Counted from the stretch's first letter, positions 19,072-30,328 are shown. The stretch: 64,000 bases of DNA from Terriglobia bacterium (GCA_020073705.1 JAIQES010000003.1:1-64000), one strand, 5' to 3'. Numbers and translations: made by a program. Notes: generated by a model from the letters alone, not told the origin.

Positions 19072-21387
19072 ATGCTTGACACCGAAATCAGAGTCACACC
19101 GGAATTGGCGGCCGAGCACGGCCTTAGCGCCGAAGAATACGCGCGCATCCAGAAAATTCTTGGGCGCGAGCCGAACTTCACCGAGCTGGGCATCTTCAGT
19201 GTGATGTGGAGCGAGCACTGCTCCTACAAGTCGAGCAAGGTGCATCTGCGCCGGCTGCCGACGCGCGCGCCGCAGGTATTGCAGGGACCGGGCGAGAACG
19301 CGGGCGTGGTGGACATTGGCGACGGCCTGGCCGCCGCGTTCAAGATGGAGTCGCACAACCACCCGAGCTACGTCGAGCCATTCCAGGGCGCGGCGACCGG
19401 CGTGGGCGGCATCCTGCGCGACATTTTCACGATGGGCGCGCGGCCCATCGCCGTGCTGGATTCGCTGCGCTTCGGACCCATTTCTTCAGGGGCTAGAGCC
19501 CCTGAAGGGATCGATGAAGAAACCATCGCGCGCAATCGGCGCATTCTGGACGGCGTTGTCCGCGGCATCGCGCATTACGGCAACTGCTTCGGCGTGCCAA
19601 CGGTCGGCGGCGAAGTGCAATTCGAGCCGGGCTACTCGGCCAACCCGCTGGTGAATGTGCTGGCGCTTGGCATCGCCAAGAAAGAAGATCTGTTTTTCGC
19701 GAAGGCGCGGGGCGCCGGCAATCCGGTGATTTACGTTGGCGCAAAAACCGGCCGCGACGGCATCCACGGCGCGTCGCTGCTGGCTTCGGCCGAATTCAGC
19801 GAAGAATCGCAGCAGAAGCGGCCCAACGTGCAGGTGGGCGACCCATTCATGGAAAAGCTCCTGCTGGAAGCGTGCCTCGAAGCGATGCAGACCGGCGGGG
19901 TCGTTGCGATTCAGGACATGGGCGCGGCGGGACTCACCAGTTCTTCGTGCGAGATGGCGTCGCGCGGCGGCTTGGGCATTGAGATCGAACTTTCGCGCGT
20001 GCCGCAGCGCGAACCCGGCATGACACCCTACGAAATGATGCTGAGCGAGTCGCAGGAGCGCATGTTGCTGGTGGCCGAGCGCGGCCGCGAACAAGAAGTG
20101 CTCTCCGTATTCGCCAAGTGGGGCCTCGACGCGGTTGAAATCGGACGCGTCACCGAAGATGGTTTGGTGCGCGTGCTGCATCGCGGCCGCATCGCCGCGG
20201 AAATTCCCGCGCACGCACTGGCAGAGGAAGGGCCCGTGTACCAGCGGCCGCTTGCACCACCCGTGCCGGTTGCGAATCAGCGCCTGGTCGAATTCGGCGC
20301 CACGGGCGCGGACCTGACCGAAAACCTCCGCAGATTGCTTGCGGCTCCCGCGATTGCTTCGAAGCGCTGGATCTGGGAGCAGTACGATTACATGGTGCGC
20401 ACGAACACGCTCGAGCCGCCGGGCGCGGGCGATGCGGCAGTGGTGCGCGTGAAGGGCACGAAGCGCGCGCTGGCGCTCGCGAGCGACGGCAACGGCCGCT
20501 GGTGCCGGCTCGATCCTTTCATCGGCGCACAGCTTGCCGTGGCCGAGGCCGCGCGCAACGTCGCGTGCTCGGGCGCGAAGCCCTGGGCTGCGACCAATTG
20601 CCTCAATTTTGGCAATCCGGAAAAGCCGGAAGTGATGTGGCAGTTCAGCCGCGCCATCGACGGTATCGCCGCGGCATGCATGGCGCTGGAGATTCCGATC
20701 ACCGGCGGCAACGTGAGCTTCTACAACGAGACGCTCGGCCGCTCCATCGATCCGACGCCCGTCCTTGGCGTGCTCGGAATGATGGACGATGCTTCGCGCG
20801 CGCTGGGGATGGCGTTTCGCGCCGAAGGTGACGTGATCATCGTGCTCGACGGCCGCGCGGACACGGAAAGCACCCCTGGAAACGACGCACGCGAATTTTC
20901 TTCGTCGGAATACGCGCGCACGATTCACGGAATCGTTGGCGGCGCGCCGCCCGCGGTGGATCTCGCCGCTGAAAAACGGCTGATTGCGCTGCTAGTTGCG
21001 CTTGCAGGGGAAGGCGTGCTGCAGTCCGCGCACGACGTGAGCGACGGCGGTCTGGCCGTAACGCTTGCGGAATCTTGTTTCGCCAGCGACGGCCTTTCGG
21101 CGCGCGTCTCGCTCACGAGCCGGGAACCGGATGAGGCCGCGCTGTTTGGCGAGCGCGGCGCGCGCGCCGCCGTATCGGTTACTTCCGGAAAACTTGCCCG
21201 CGTGCTCTCGCTTGCGGCACAATATGAAGTGGCAGCGAGCGAAGCTGGCCGCGTCACCCGCGGCAAATTCTGCATCGAACTAAATGGCGGGACAGTTGTG
21301 AGCGTCGGCGTCCCCTCTCTCGCCGACGCCTGGTCTGGAGCTTTCGAACGACTCCTGAGCACCAAGGAGTTCCAAAAGGTGGGATGA
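19072..21387 (+). CDS. purL: phosphoribosylformylglycinamidine synthase subunit PurL (small type)
   Basis: [62 protein letters not shown]; 771 aa. Confidence 0.96.
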   Translation: MLDTEIRVTPELAAEHGLSAEEYARIQKILGREPNFTELGIFSVMWSEHCSYKSSKVHLRRLPTRAPQVLQGPGENAGVVDIGDGLAAAFKMESHNHPSYVEPFQGAATGVGGILRDIFTMGARPIAVLDSLRFGPISSGARAPEGIDEETIARNRRILDGVVRGIAHYGNCFGVPTVGGEVQFEPGYSANPLVNVLALGIAKKEDLFFAKARGAGNPVIYVGAKTGRDGIHGASLLASAEFSEESQQKRPNVQVGDPFMEKLLLEACLEAMQTGGVVAIQDMGAAGLTSSSCEMASRGGLGIEIELSRVPQREPGMTPYEMMLSESQERMLLVAERGREQEVLSVFAKWGLDAVEIGRVTEDGLVRVLHRGRIAAEIPAHALAEEGPVYQRPLAPPVPVANQRLVEFGATGADLTENLRRLLAAPAIASKRWIWEQYDYMVRTNTLEPPGAGDAAVVRVKGTKRALALASDGNGRWCRLDPFIGAQLAVAEAARNVACSGAKPWAATNCLNFGNPEKPEVMWQFSRAIDGIAAACMALEIPITGGNVSFYNETLGRSIDPTPVLGVLGMMDDASRALGMAFRAEGDVIIVLDGRADTESTPGNDAREFSSSEYARTIHGIVGGAPPAVDLAAEKRLIALLVALAGEGVLQSAHDVSDGGLAVTLAESCFASDGLSARVSLTSREPDEAALFGERGARAAVSVTSGKLARVLSLAAQYEVAASEAGRVTRGKFCIELNGGTVVSVGVPSLADAWSGAFERLLSTKEFQKVG
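19484..19507. repeat. 24-nt palindrome inside purL
   Basis: CTTCAGGGGCT-AG-AGCCCCTGAAG, 11-bp perfect stem, translated in frame within ...[16 protein letters not shown]... Confidence 0.8.
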
Positions 21388-22910
21388 GCAGCCTGATCCA
21401 AATCGAAAATGACCGTTTTCACGACTACTGCGGCGTGTGCGGCGTCTTTGGCCACCCCGAAGCCGCAAAGCTGGCCTATCTGGGCCTCTATGCGCTGCAG
21501 CATCGCGGTCAGGAATCGGCCGGGATCGTCTCGAGCGACGGCTGCGACTTGCATCTCGAAAAGAGTATGGGGCTCGTGGCGGATATTTTCCGGCCCGAGG
21601 TGCTTGCGCGTCTTCCCGGCGACGCGGCGCTCGGCCACACGCGTTATTCGACCGCCGGCGACACTTCGCTGACGAACGCGCAGCCTATCGTCATCGACTG
21701 CAACAAGGGGAAGCTCGCGCTGGGGCACAACGGAAACCTGCCGAGCGCGGCGAAATGGCGCCGCACGCTCGAACATCGCGGATCGATTTTCCAGACGACG
21801 AGCGACACCGAAGTGATCGTGCACTTGGTGGCGCGCAGCCAGGCGCGGAATCTTTCCAGCGCACTTGCCGACGCCCTTAATCAGCTGGAAGGCGCGTATT
21901 CTCTACTCGTGCTAACACGCGATGAATTGTACGCGATGCGCGACCCGCGCGGTTTCCGCCCGCTCGCGCTCGGGAGGCTCGACGGCGCGTGGATTGTGGC
22001 GTCGGAAACCTGCGCGTTCGATCTAATCGGCGCCACATACATACGCGATGTCGAGCCGGGCGAAATGATTCGCATCACGCGCGCGGGGATGGAATCGCTG
22101 CGCTTTGCGGCGGAAAAGCCGCTGCAGCACTGCATTTTCGAGCACGTCTACTTCTCCCGGCCGGACAGTCTCGTCTTCGGTCGCGTGGTCGAGCAAAGCC
22201 GCGAGATGCTGGGGCGTTTGCTCGCGCGCGAGCATCCGGTCCCGGCCGATCTGGTCGTGCCGGTGCCTGATTCGGGTGTACCGGCGGCGATCGGCTACGC
22301 GCTGGAATCCGGCGTGCCTTTCCGCATGGGCTTGATCCGCAATCATTATGTCGGCCGCACGTTTATCGAGCCGCAGCAGGCCATTCGCGATTTCGGAGTG
22401 AAACTGAAACTCAATCCGGTGCGCGGGATGCTCAAAGGCAAGCGCGTGGTGCTGGTGGACGATTCCATTGTGCGCGGCACCACCAGCCGCAAGATCGTGC
22501 GCCTGGTGCGCGAGGCTGGCGCCACGGAAGTCCACATGCGCATCAGTTGCCCGCCGACAATTTCGCCGTGCTACTACGGCGTGGATACGCCGAATCGCGA
22601 GGAACTGATCGCGGCCGACGAATCCCGGAAACGCCCGCGGCTCACTGAGGCTGAAATGGAAGCGTTCGAAGGCAAGCTCGACCCGCGCCAGCGCACGGTT
22701 GAGGAAGTCCGCCGATATCTCGGCGCCGATTCTCTGGGCTACGTTTCACTCGAAAATTTGCGCCGCGCCGTCGAGGACACGCGCGGCACCTACTGCACGT
22801 CGTGCTACACAGGCGTTTACCCCGTGGACGGCGCGCAGGCGGAACTCGATCCCCGCACGGTCGTTCACGAAATCCCTTTGGTCACGAAAATTCAGGTGAT
22901 GCCTAAATGA
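21384..22910 (+). CDS. purF: amidophosphoribosyltransferase
   Basis: [55 protein letters not shown] overlap with purL. Confidence 0.96.
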   Translation: MSSLIQIENDRFHDYCGVCGVFGHPEAAKLAYLGLYALQHRGQESAGIVSSDGCDLHLEKSMGLVADIFRPEVLARLPGDAALGHTRYSTAGDTSLTNAQPIVIDCNKGKLALGHNGNLPSAAKWRRTLEHRGSIFQTTSDTEVIVHLVARSQARNLSSALADALNQLEGAYSLLVLTRDELYAMRDPRGFRPLALGRLDGAWIVASETCAFDLIGATYIRDVEPGEMIRITRAGMESLRFAAEKPLQHCIFEHVYFSRPDSLVFGRVVEQSREMLGRLLAREHPVPADLVVPVPDSGVPAAIGYALESGVPFRMGLIRNHYVGRTFIEPQQAIRDFGVKLKLNPVRGMLKGKRVVLVDDSIVRGTTSRKIVRLVREAGATEVHMRISCPPTISPCYYGVDTPNREELIAADESRKRPRLTEAEMEAFEGKLDPRQRTVEEVRRYLGADSLGYVSLENLRRAVEDTRGTYCTSCYTGVYPVDGAQAELDPRTVVHEIPLVTKIQVMPK

Positions 22911-23599
22911 ACGGTGAAAAAACAATCCAAGTCCTGGCGGCTGAACCGAAGCCCACCTTGGATAAGGTAATTCTGCGCGAGGCGTTGTCCTGGCTCTGGG
23001 TTATCCTCGCATTCCTATTCATCACGGGCACGATCGTGCAGGCACGTGTGATCCCCTCCGGCTCGATGGAGAAGACGCTGCTGGTCGGGGACCACTTGCT
23101 GATGAACCGCTTCGGCTATGACGCCGAAGTGCCGATGACGCAGCTTCACGTCCGCCTCTGGCGCGAGCCGCATCGCCAGCAGATTGTGGTCTTCCGCGCG
23201 CCGCTGCCTGGCAATCCCGACTACATTAAGCGCCTGATCGGGCTGCCCGGCGACCAACTCGAGATTCGGGAAGGCGTTGTGTACATCAACGCCAAGAAAC
23301 TCGATGAGCCGTACCGCGCTGCGCCCCCCAACCCGCTTGACAACTACGGCCCCGTGACGGTCCCCGCGGGAGAATTTTTTATGATGGGAGATAATCGCGA
23401 CGATTCCTATGACAGTCGTTACTGGGGCTTCGTGCCGGATGCAAACATTGTCGGCACGCCCATTTTGGTGTACATGTCCATTAACGCGCCGGGGGACGAC
23501 TGGGATCCAGGACATGTCCGCGACCGGATCTTCACGTACTTGAGCGTCCTGCTGCATCCGAGCATTGTTCGCTGGCGCCGCATCTTCAAAGTGTTCTAA
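22907..23599 (+). CDS. lepB: signal peptidase I
   Basis: RVIPSGSMEKTLLVGDHLLMNRF; YIKRLIGLPGDQ; MMGDNRDDSYDSRYWGFV; ATGA overlap with purF. Confidence 0.95.
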   Translation: MNGEKTIQVLAAEPKPTLDKVILREALSWLWVILAFLFITGTIVQARVIPSGSMEKTLLVGDHLLMNRFGYDAEVPMTQLHVRLWREPHRQQIVVFRAPLPGNPDYIKRLIGLPGDQLEIREGVVYINAKKLDEPYRAAPPNPLDNYGPVTVPAGEFFMMGDNRDDSYDSRYWGFVPDANIVGTPILVYMSINAPGDDWDPGHVRDRIFTYLSVLLHPSIVRWRRIFKVF

Positions 23600-23656
23600 T
23601 CCAACGGGAGCACGCCGCACGGCTCCTCCCGCCACGGCAGAAAGAGTTCGTCATTC

Positions 23657-24700
23657 ATGGACTACGCTGAAGCCGGTGTGAACATTTCCCTCGCAGACCA
23701 GGCCAAGCAGCGCATCCGTCGCCTGGCTTCGCGCACCTTCACGCGCGGAGTGATCGGGGGCATCGGCTCGTTCGGAGGATTATTCGCACTCGATAAGAAA
23801 TGGCGCGAGCCAGTGCTGGTCTCGAGCGCCGACGGCGTGGGCACGAAACTGAAAATCGCCGTGGCCGCGGGAATCCACTCGACAGTCGGCGGCGACCTGG
23901 TGAATCACTGCGTCAACGACATTCTCACGCTCGGCGCCGAACCGCTGTTTTTCCTCGACTATCTGGCGATGGGCAAGATGGACCCGGACATCGTCGAAAA
24001 ACTGGTCGAGGGGATGTCGCGCGCCTGCCACTCCGCCGGGTGCGCGCTGATCGGCGGCGAAACGGCCGAGATGCCGGACTTCTACGCGCCGGGAGATTAT
24101 GATCTGGCGGGCTTCATTGTCGGCGTGCTGGAGCGGGCGAGTTTGAAGAAAACAAATGCGGTCAATCCGGGCGACTTGCTGCTCGCGCTGCCGTCGACCG
24201 GACTGCACACCAACGGCTATTCGCTCGCGCGCAAGCTCGTCTTCGAACAGGCGGGCCTGCAGCCAGATACCTACGTCGCCGAAATCAGCAACAAGATCGG
24301 CGCGGAGCTACTGCGCCCGCACCGGTGCTATTGGCCGATGCTGAAGACCACGGTCGCGCGCGGCTGGCTTTCGGCCATGGCGCATATCACTGGAGGAGGT
24401 ATCCCCGGAAACCTGCCACGCGTGCTGCCGCGCGGCGTGCAGGCGGTAATCGAGCTGGGCTCGTGGCCCGTGCCGCCGATCTTTTCCTACCTCGCCATGC
24501 TGGGCGAGCTCGAGCGTGACGAATTGCTGCGCACGTTCAACATGGGTGTGGGAATGATTCTCGTGCTGCCGCTGGAAAATCATCGCGCCGTGGAATCTGA
24601 ATTGAAGCGCCGCCGTGAGAAATTCTATCGGATCGGCCAGATCCGCCGCTGCGATCCGCGCAAGCCCCAGGTCGCGTTCACCGGCGAACTGCCGCTGTAG
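23657..24700 (+). CDS. purM: phosphoribosylformylglycinamidine cyclo-ligase
   Basis: VSSADGVGTKLKIA; DLVNHCVNDILTLGAEPLFFLDY; ALIGGETAEMP; HITGGGIPGNLPRVLP. Confidence 0.96.
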   Translation: MDYAEAGVNISLADQAKQRIRRLASRTFTRGVIGGIGSFGGLFALDKKWREPVLVSSADGVGTKLKIAVAAGIHSTVGGDLVNHCVNDILTLGAEPLFFLDYLAMGKMDPDIVEKLVEGMSRACHSAGCALIGGETAEMPDFYAPGDYDLAGFIVGVLERASLKKTNAVNPGDLLLALPSTGLHTNGYSLARKLVFEQAGLQPDTYVAEISNKIGAELLRPHRCYWPMLKTTVARGWLSAMAHITGGGIPGNLPRVLPRGVQAVIELGSWPVPPIFSYLAMLGELERDELLRTFNMGVGMILVLPLENHRAVESELKRRREKFYRIGQIRRCDPRKPQVAFTGELPL

Positions 24701-24790
24701 CCGCCGTTCCGCGATCCGCAGAGAAGTATTGGCGCAAATCCTCTTGGTGATTCTTGTGATCGCGTCTTCCTGCTCGGATCGCCTGTGGGA

Positions 24791-25129
24791 CTACTTTCCC
24801 TGCCGCCGCTTTTCTCGCGCCAAGCGCTTCCGGCTCCAATACCACCACTGGCACTGTTCAGCAGGAAGCCGAGGATTCCGCGCCTGTGCCACCGCCGCGC
24901 TGAACGCATCCAGGACACAAACATTTTCTCTTTCGCCGATGAGGTGGCAGAGCTTCTCAAAGAGCCTTTCGGGATTTCGCCGCGCAAGAACTCCGACCGA
25001 ATGGATGCCCAGCGACTCGAATACGCGGACCGTGGCGGGACCAATGGAAATCAAGTCGAGAAGTGCCCGGCGATCTTTTCCCCTTGGTTTTATGTCCGCT
25101 CTCTTCATGGGCCGAGCATACCCGGCCAT
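24791..25129 (-). CDS. small helix-hairpin-helix (Cdd1/pathogenicity-locus-like) protein
   Basis: DLISIGPATVRVFESLGIHSVGVLARRNPERLFEKL resembles the HhH-containing Cdd1 family; antisense to the flanking pur genes. Confidence 0.6.
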   Translation of the reverse strand: MAGYARPMKRADIKPRGKDRRALLDLISIGPATVRVFESLGIHSVGVLARRNPERLFEKLCHLIGERENVCVLDAFSAAVAQARNPRLPAEQCQWWYWSRKRLAREKRRQGK

Positions 25130-25196
25130 GAACTCCCTCGCAATGCCCCGTTCGCCGGTTGGATGCGCCGCGCGATTGTGCTAACGTCTTTTGCTT

Positions 25197-25814
25197 ATGT
25201 CACATCGCATTGGCGTACTGCTGTCGGGGCGTGGGTCGAATTTTGAGGCGCTGGCCGACAGCATCGCCGCCGGGCGCATCCCCGGCGCTGAAATCGTCCT
25301 CGTCATCAGCAATCGCGAAGACGCGCTTGGTCTCCAGCGCGCCGCGGCGCGAAGAATTCCAGCTCGCGTGATATCGTCCAAGGGACTCCAGCGCGAAGCG
25401 TACGACAGGCTCGTCGTGTCAGAGTTGCAGCGGGCGCGCGTCGAGCTGGTGTGCCTGGCGGGCTTCATGCGCCTGTTGTCGCCGTACTTTGTCGCGTGTT
25501 TTCCGCAGCGTATTCTGAATATTCATCCGTCGCTGCTGCCCTCGTTTCCCGGCCTCGAGGCGCAACGCCAGGCGCTCGAATACGGCGTGAAGTTCAGCGG
25601 CTGCACCGTGCACCTGGTCGATGAGAATCTCGACGCCGGGCCGATCCTGGCGCAGGCCATCGTGCCCGTGCGCGACGATGACACCGACGAGACGCTTTCC
25701 GCGCGCATCCTAGCCGAGGAGCATCGCCTTTACACCGAAGCCGTGCGCCTGATCCTCTCGGGGCGATATCGCATCGTAGGCCGACGGGTGATCGCGCTCG
25801 CAAACGAATTATGA
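25197..25814 (+). CDS. purN: phosphoribosylglycinamide formyltransferase
   Basis: [47 protein letters not shown]. Confidence 0.95.
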   Translation: MSHRIGVLLSGRGSNFEALADSIAAGRIPGAEIVLVISNREDALGLQRAAARRIPARVISSKGLQREAYDRLVVSELQRARVELVCLAGFMRLLSPYFVACFPQRILNIHPSLLPSFPGLEAQRQALEYGVKFSGCTVHLVDENLDAGPILAQAIVPVRDDDTDETLSARILAEEHRLYTEAVRLILSGRYRIVGRRVIALANEL

Positions 25815-27046
25815 CGACGAAAAAACAATTTAAGCCCGTGGACGAGCAAATCGCCTATCTGCGCAGGGGCGCGGCGGAGATCATCCGAGAAGAAGATCTG
25901 CGCGCAAAGCTCGAAGCGTCGGCTAAGACCGGCAAGCCGCTGCGTGTAAAACTGGGCGTGGACCCGACGGCGCCCGACTTGCACCTGGGCCACACGGTCG
26001 TGCTGCGAAAGCTCAAACATTTTCAGAACCTGGGCCACACTGCAATTTTTCTGGTTGGAGATTTCACCGCGATGGTCGGCGATCCCACCGGCCAGTCCGA
26101 GACGCGCCCGCCGCTGACGCGCGAGCAAGTGGATGCCAACGCGAAGACCTACCTTGAACAGGTGTACAAAATTCTCAGCAGCGAAAATATTGAAGTCCGC
26201 TACAACAGCGAGTGGCTCGGAAAACTCACCGGGCATGACATGATTCGTCTGTGCGCGCACTATCGCCTGGCGCGCATGCTCGAACGCGAAGATTTCCGCT
26301 CACGCCTGGCGGGCAATCTGCCTATCGCCATCCACGAACTGCTCTACCCGCTGCTGCAAGCCTACGATTCGGTTGCGCTCCACGCCGACGTCGAGCTGGG
26401 CGCCACGGAACAAAAATTTAATTTGCTCGTGGGCCGCGACATCCAGCACGAGTACGGCCAGCCGTCGCAGGTGGCGCTGACCATGCCGATCCTGGTCGGC
26501 ACCGACGGAAAGCGGAAGATGTCAAAGTCCCTCGGCAACTACGTCGGCATCACCGAGCCGCCCTCGGAGATGTTCGGAAAACTAATGTCAATCCCCGACG
26601 AACTCATGTGGTCATACTGGGAGTTAGTCACGGACAAAGAGACATCTGGGGTTGAGGAGATTCGCAAGAGGGTCGCAGCAGGCAGCACACATCCGATGGA
26701 CGTGAAGATGTTGCTGGCGCTGGAAATCGTCGCGGGATTCCACGGCGCGGTCGCGGCGGAGAAAGCCGCTGGGGAATTTCAGCGTATTTTCCGTGACCGC
26801 GAAGCCCCCGAGGGGGCGCCCGTGCGCAAACTGGCGCGTGGGGAAGCCAAACGCCTCACAGCGCTGCTGGTCGAGCTGGAACTGGCGGCGTCACGAAGCG
26901 AGGCTGATCGTCTGCTGAAACAGGGCGGCGTGGAAATGGATGGCGAGCGCGTGTCTGACGTCAAGACAGAAGTGAACCTCGCACAGCCACGCCAATTTCT
27001 TCTCCGCGCCGGCAAAAAGAAATTCCTTCGCATCGTGGTGGAATAG
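25811..27046 (+). CDS. tyrS: tyrosyl-tRNA synthetase
   Basis: [32 protein letters not shown]-terminal S4 domain; ATGA overlap with purN. Confidence 0.96.
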   Translation: MTTKKQFKPVDEQIAYLRRGAAEIIREEDLRAKLEASAKTGKPLRVKLGVDPTAPDLHLGHTVVLRKLKHFQNLGHTAIFLVGDFTAMVGDPTGQSETRPPLTREQVDANAKTYLEQVYKILSSENIEVRYNSEWLGKLTGHDMIRLCAHYRLARMLEREDFRSRLAGNLPIAIHELLYPLLQAYDSVALHADVELGATEQKFNLLVGRDIQHEYGQPSQVALTMPILVGTDGKRKMSKSLGNYVGITEPPSEMFGKLMSIPDELMWSYWELVTDKETSGVEEIRKRVAAGSTHPMDVKMLLALEIVAGFHGAVAAEKAAGEFQRIFRDREAPEGAPVRKLARGEAKRLTALLVELELAASRSEADRLLKQGGVEMDGERVSDVKTEVNLAQPRQFLLRAGKKKFLRIVVE

Positions 27047-27082
27047 ACCGCTTCTCGCATTCTCGGTCAATCCATTCGTAGT

Positions 27083-27188
27083 GTTGTCATTCCGAGGGCA
27101 GATTCTTGGCCCGAGGAATCCCTCTTTGTTTCATGCACAGGCATGAATCAAGAGAGATTCCTCGCCCGCAACGGGCTCGGAATGACAC
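27083..27188. repeat. nested palindromic intergenic element between convergent genes
   Basis: TGTCATTCCGAG...CTCGGAATGACA outer arms, GAGGAATCCCTCTT/AAGAGAGATTCCTC middle arms (1 mismatch), TTCATGC-ACAG-GCATGAA apical hairpin. Confidence 0.85.
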
Positions 27189-27196
27189 CCTGAACT

Positions 27197-28153
27197 TTAC
27201 ATCGCTTGTTGATCTTCTTCTCGCGACCGATACACTCGGCTGAAAATGGCCGCAGCGAGCGCCACCACGACAAACGCCATGACGCTGCCCTCAGGACCCA
27301 CCGTGCCGCCGGTGAGCCAGGCCGGGCCGTGGAACGAAGAGTTCAGCAGATGGCCTGACATCACGATGCCGCTGTTCGGCACGGAAAATAGAAATGTTTC
27401 GCCCCAATCAAACGAAGCGTGCAGCCCCACCGCAAACCACAGATTGCCGGTTCGCCGCAACGTCAGGCAGAAGAACATTGCGATCACAAACACGCTCAGC
27501 GCTCCCGTAACGTGCTCTCCGTTGTTAACCAGGTGAAAAGCGCCGAACGCTGCGGACAACACCGTGGCCGCGGGCCAAAACCCGATTCCCGAAGCCAGCG
27601 TGAATTGCGTATATCCGCGAAAAAGGAACTCCTCCAAGAACCCTACGCAGAGAAAAACCAAGCCCCATAGCGCCGCATAACGCCATAGCGCCGGCCCCCG
27701 GAGCGCCAGCTCCCCGAAGGAAAATCCTCCCAGCAACCGAATCAGGAGGATCGTCCCCGTGATCATCGCCAGTCCCCAGAGAGTGCCCTGCCAGAAACGC
27801 GCTCTGAAAGCGGACGCACCCGGCAAGCCATAGATTCCGAATGGCCGGCCTTCGAGAACCCCGATGATCGCCGCTGCTGCCAGCGTCGCGATCATCATGA
27901 CCGCTTCCTGGACCAGCAAGCCGGACGCGTTGATGTTTGTGCGGGTGACCTGCGGCAGATGCAATAGAATAGCAAGGACGGATTCCACAGCCGCGAACGC
28001 AAAAAAGACCACCAGGTAGATCACAAGCCGCCATCCGGCCCGCAGCTCACGTTCGTTCCAGAAGATGGCCTTGGGGCCATCGATATTGCCACCCGGCGGC
28101 GCCAGCAGAGAGCGCTTAGGTACGGGGCTTTCAGGATTTGGTCCGAACGTCAC
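27197..28153 (-). CDS. CPBP family intramembrane metalloprotease
   Basis: FLEEFLFRGYTQFTLASG; FGAFHLVNNGEH; VGLHASFDWGE; multiple TM segments. Confidence 0.88.
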   Translation of the reverse strand: MTFGPNPESPVPKRSLLAPPGGNIDGPKAIFWNERELRAGWRLVIYLVVFFAFAAVESVLAILLHLPQVTRTNINASGLLVQEAVMMIATLAAAAIIGVLEGRPFGIYGLPGASAFRARFWQGTLWGLAMITGTILLIRLLGGFSFGELALRGPALWRYAALWGLVFLCVGFLEEFLFRGYTQFTLASGIGFWPAATVLSAAFGAFHLVNNGEHVTGALSVFVIAMFFCLTLRRTGNLWFAVGLHASFDWGETFLFSVPNSGIVMSGHLLNSSFHGPAWLTGGTVGPEGSVMAFVVVALAAAIFSRVYRSREEDQQAM

Positions 28154-28257
28154 ACGTTCACTCCGGCTTGCTGTGTTCAGCCAAGCGTTTCAGCCGCACG
28201 CAGCGCAAATACGATGGCGCGCAACCCTCGCGCGGGCGGATGAGGGGAAAAACCGCG

Positions 28258-28899
28258 TTAACGCCCTTCGCGCGAGCGGCCGTAGCCGCCAAAGTACCAG
28301 CGTGCTCCGATCGTCGTATAGAGTCCGTAGGGTCCGTTTGTGCCGAGGTCGGCTGGCCCGACGTTGTTGTTGTACCGGCCCAGCCAGTCCACTTGGTGCT
28401 GGGTCACGCGGAATTCAAAATTCTTGGGCAGCTCGATGCCGAGCCCGACCGCGCGCTCATACGCAATCGGCGCCATCGAAGCCGTGTACTTGAATTGCGG
28501 CACGTTATTGCCGAAGGAAAATGTGGGCGTGAAGAATAAGAACGCGTGCCGCGCGAACGTCTTTCCAAACGGCTGCACCTCGAGGTAACCGCTCCAGAGA
28601 TAGCGCGCGTAGGCATTGCAGGTGGAATTGGCGCCGCCGAAGTTCGATGCGGGCATTTGGCAACGGCCCAGGTCCGGTTCATTGTGAGACGGCGCGAAAG
28701 AGAAATCCACATAGCCGCGCAGCCAGTCGTGCGGGAAGAACGTGCGGCCCTGGGGGACGCCCCAGGAAGTGGGCCTTGGAGTTGGATCTGCCGCCGCAGA
28801 TGCCGTGGCCACCGTAGCGCTCCTCGTGACGTCCTGCGCCATGGCCGGTGCGCCCGCAATCGCCGGCAACGCGGACAGCAAAAACGCAACTTCTTTCAT
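28258..28899 (-). CDS. exported hypothetical protein (beta-rich, outer-membrane-like)
   Basis: signal peptide AFLLSALPAIAGAPAMA; aromatic/beta-rich body; terminal ARWYFGGYG. Confidence 0.6.
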   Translation of the reverse strand: MKEVAFLLSALPAIAGAPAMAQDVTRSATVATASAAADPTPRPTSWGVPQGRTFFPHDWLRGYVDFSFAPSHNEPDLGRCQMPASNFGGANSTCNAYARYLWSGYLEVQPFGKTFARHAFLFFTPTFSFGNNVPQFKYTASMAPIAYERAVGLGIELPKNFEFRVTQHQVDWLGRYNNNVGPADLGTNGPYGLYTTIGARWYFGGYGRSREGR

Positions 28900-28951
28900 G
28901 CGGTTTTTCAACACGGTTCTCCTTTTCATTTTCGGCCAGGCTGCGGCCGGC

Positions 28952-30328
28952 TCACTTCACAAATTCGGGCGCACGGCCCTCGGACCACGGGTCGTAAGTC
29001 TGGGCGAAGCGCATGCGTTCATCGAGCGGCGGATGATTGTAAAACCAGAATTTCACGGCCGTCGAGGGATTTGGCTCCTCAAGGTCCACTTCGCCGAGGA
29101 TCTGGAAGGCGTGCGCGGCCACCACTGGCGCGCCGGGCACCAAACCGTGAATCGCTTCGAGGCCGTACTGGTCAGCCTGATGTTCCAAGTGGCGGCTGTA
29201 AGCGTTCGAGATCGGCGTGAACAGGAAGCCGAAAACCGTAAGCAGCAGGATCAGCGCTGGAAGCGAAGCGAGATCGTCTGCGCCGCGGATGGCCCAGCTT
29301 TCGCCCCAGCGCGCGAGCATCCAGTGCACGCTGCGATAGGCGAGAAAGAGGAAGAACAAAAGCACGCCGCAAGAAAACAGAATGCCGTCGCGCACGTGGT
29401 CCAAAACGTAGTGGCCCATCTCATGGCTGAAGACGAAAAGGATTTCATCCTCCGTCATGCGCTGGATGGATGTGTCCCACACGACGACGCGCTTGGTCGC
29501 ACCGAGCCCGGAGACGTAGGCGTTCACCGCTTTCAATTTCGAGCTGGCATTCATCACGAACATGCGGCTCTGCGAAATTTCAAGGCCTGCGCGCCCGGCC
29601 ACGCGCTCGATTCGCTCGGCGAGGTGCGGCTGCGAATTCGCCAGCGGCGTGAACTTGAAAAAGAGCGGCTCGACAATCAGCGGTTCCGCCACCGCGCCCA
29701 AAATAATCAACGGCACCGCGACCAGCCAGAAATATAGCCACCATCGCCGCGGGCTCTTGCGGATCACCGCGTACAGAATCCAGATCACCAGCACGCCGAT
29801 CATCACTTCCACACCCTCGCCCTTGGTCCAGTCCACCAGCCACGAGGCCCAGCCCTGAATCGATTGCTGATATTTCAGAGCCAGCCAGTGGCTCCAGAGC
29901 GCGGTGGGAAGGCTCAGGATATCGATCGTAAGCAGGATCAGCGGCGCAACAATGATGGTCTGCACGAAGCTGTTGTCGCCCGCGCGCGCTGCCAAATCGC
30001 GAAATCTTGGAGCGATCCGAAGCTGCAACAAGAGGACCAAGAGGAGCAGGCCGTAGATGACATCGAGGAAATAGAGTTCGTGACGGGCCCGGGCGTAGGC
30101 TATGGCTTGCGCCGCCTGCGCGGGCGAAAGCGTGTAACCCTGGACTTGCACCGTTTGAGCGGGCGCCGGAGGCAAGGTCTTTGCCGGCTGGGCCGGCGTA
30201 GCAGCCTGCCCTGCTGGAATAGACGCCGGCTTCTGCGCATGGCTCGCTGGCGGAGTGGCCAAGACGGCTGCCAGCGCAAAAACGAATACAGCGAAGAATC
30301 CTGCGATTCGAATGCTTCGACGATTCAC
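28952..30328 (-). CDS. M48 family (Ste24-like) metallopeptidase
   Basis: FVFSHEMGHYVLDHVRDG; EHQADQYGLEA; multi-TM; GTG start at 30328 preceding signal peptide. Confidence 0.9.
   Translation of the reverse strand: MNRRSIRIAGFFAVFVFALAAVLATPPASHAQKPASIPAGQAATPAQPAKTLPPAPAQTVQVQGYTLSPAQAAQAIAYARARHELYFLDVIYGLLLLVLLLQLRIAPRFRDLAARAGDNSFVQTIIVAPLILLTIDILSLPTALWSHWLALKYQQSIQGWASWLVDWTKGEGVEVMIGVLVIWILYAVIRKSPRRWWLYFWLVAVPLIILGAVAEPLIVEPLFFKFTPLANSQPHLAERIERVAGRAGLEISQSRMFVMNASSKLKAVNAYVSGLGATKRVVVWDTSIQRMTEDEILFVFSHEMGHYVLDHVRDGILFSCGVLLFFLFLAYRSVHWMLARWGESWAIRGADDLASLPALILLLTVFGFLFTPISNAYSRHLEHQADQYGLEAIHGLVPGAPVVAAHAFQILGEVDLEEPNPSTAVKFWFYNHPPLDERMRFAQTYDPWSEGRAPEFVK

Noticed and set aside
19486-20928. 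480-aa minus-strand ORF
   Set aside because: Antisense to purL; low-complexity R/A/H-rich translation typical of GC-rich shadow ORFs, no recognisable domain.
26804-26817. GCCCCCGAGGGGGC palindrome inside tyrS
   Set aside because: Short GC-only palindrome, no TNNA loop or flank shared with the repeat families; plausible by chance in GC-rich DNA.
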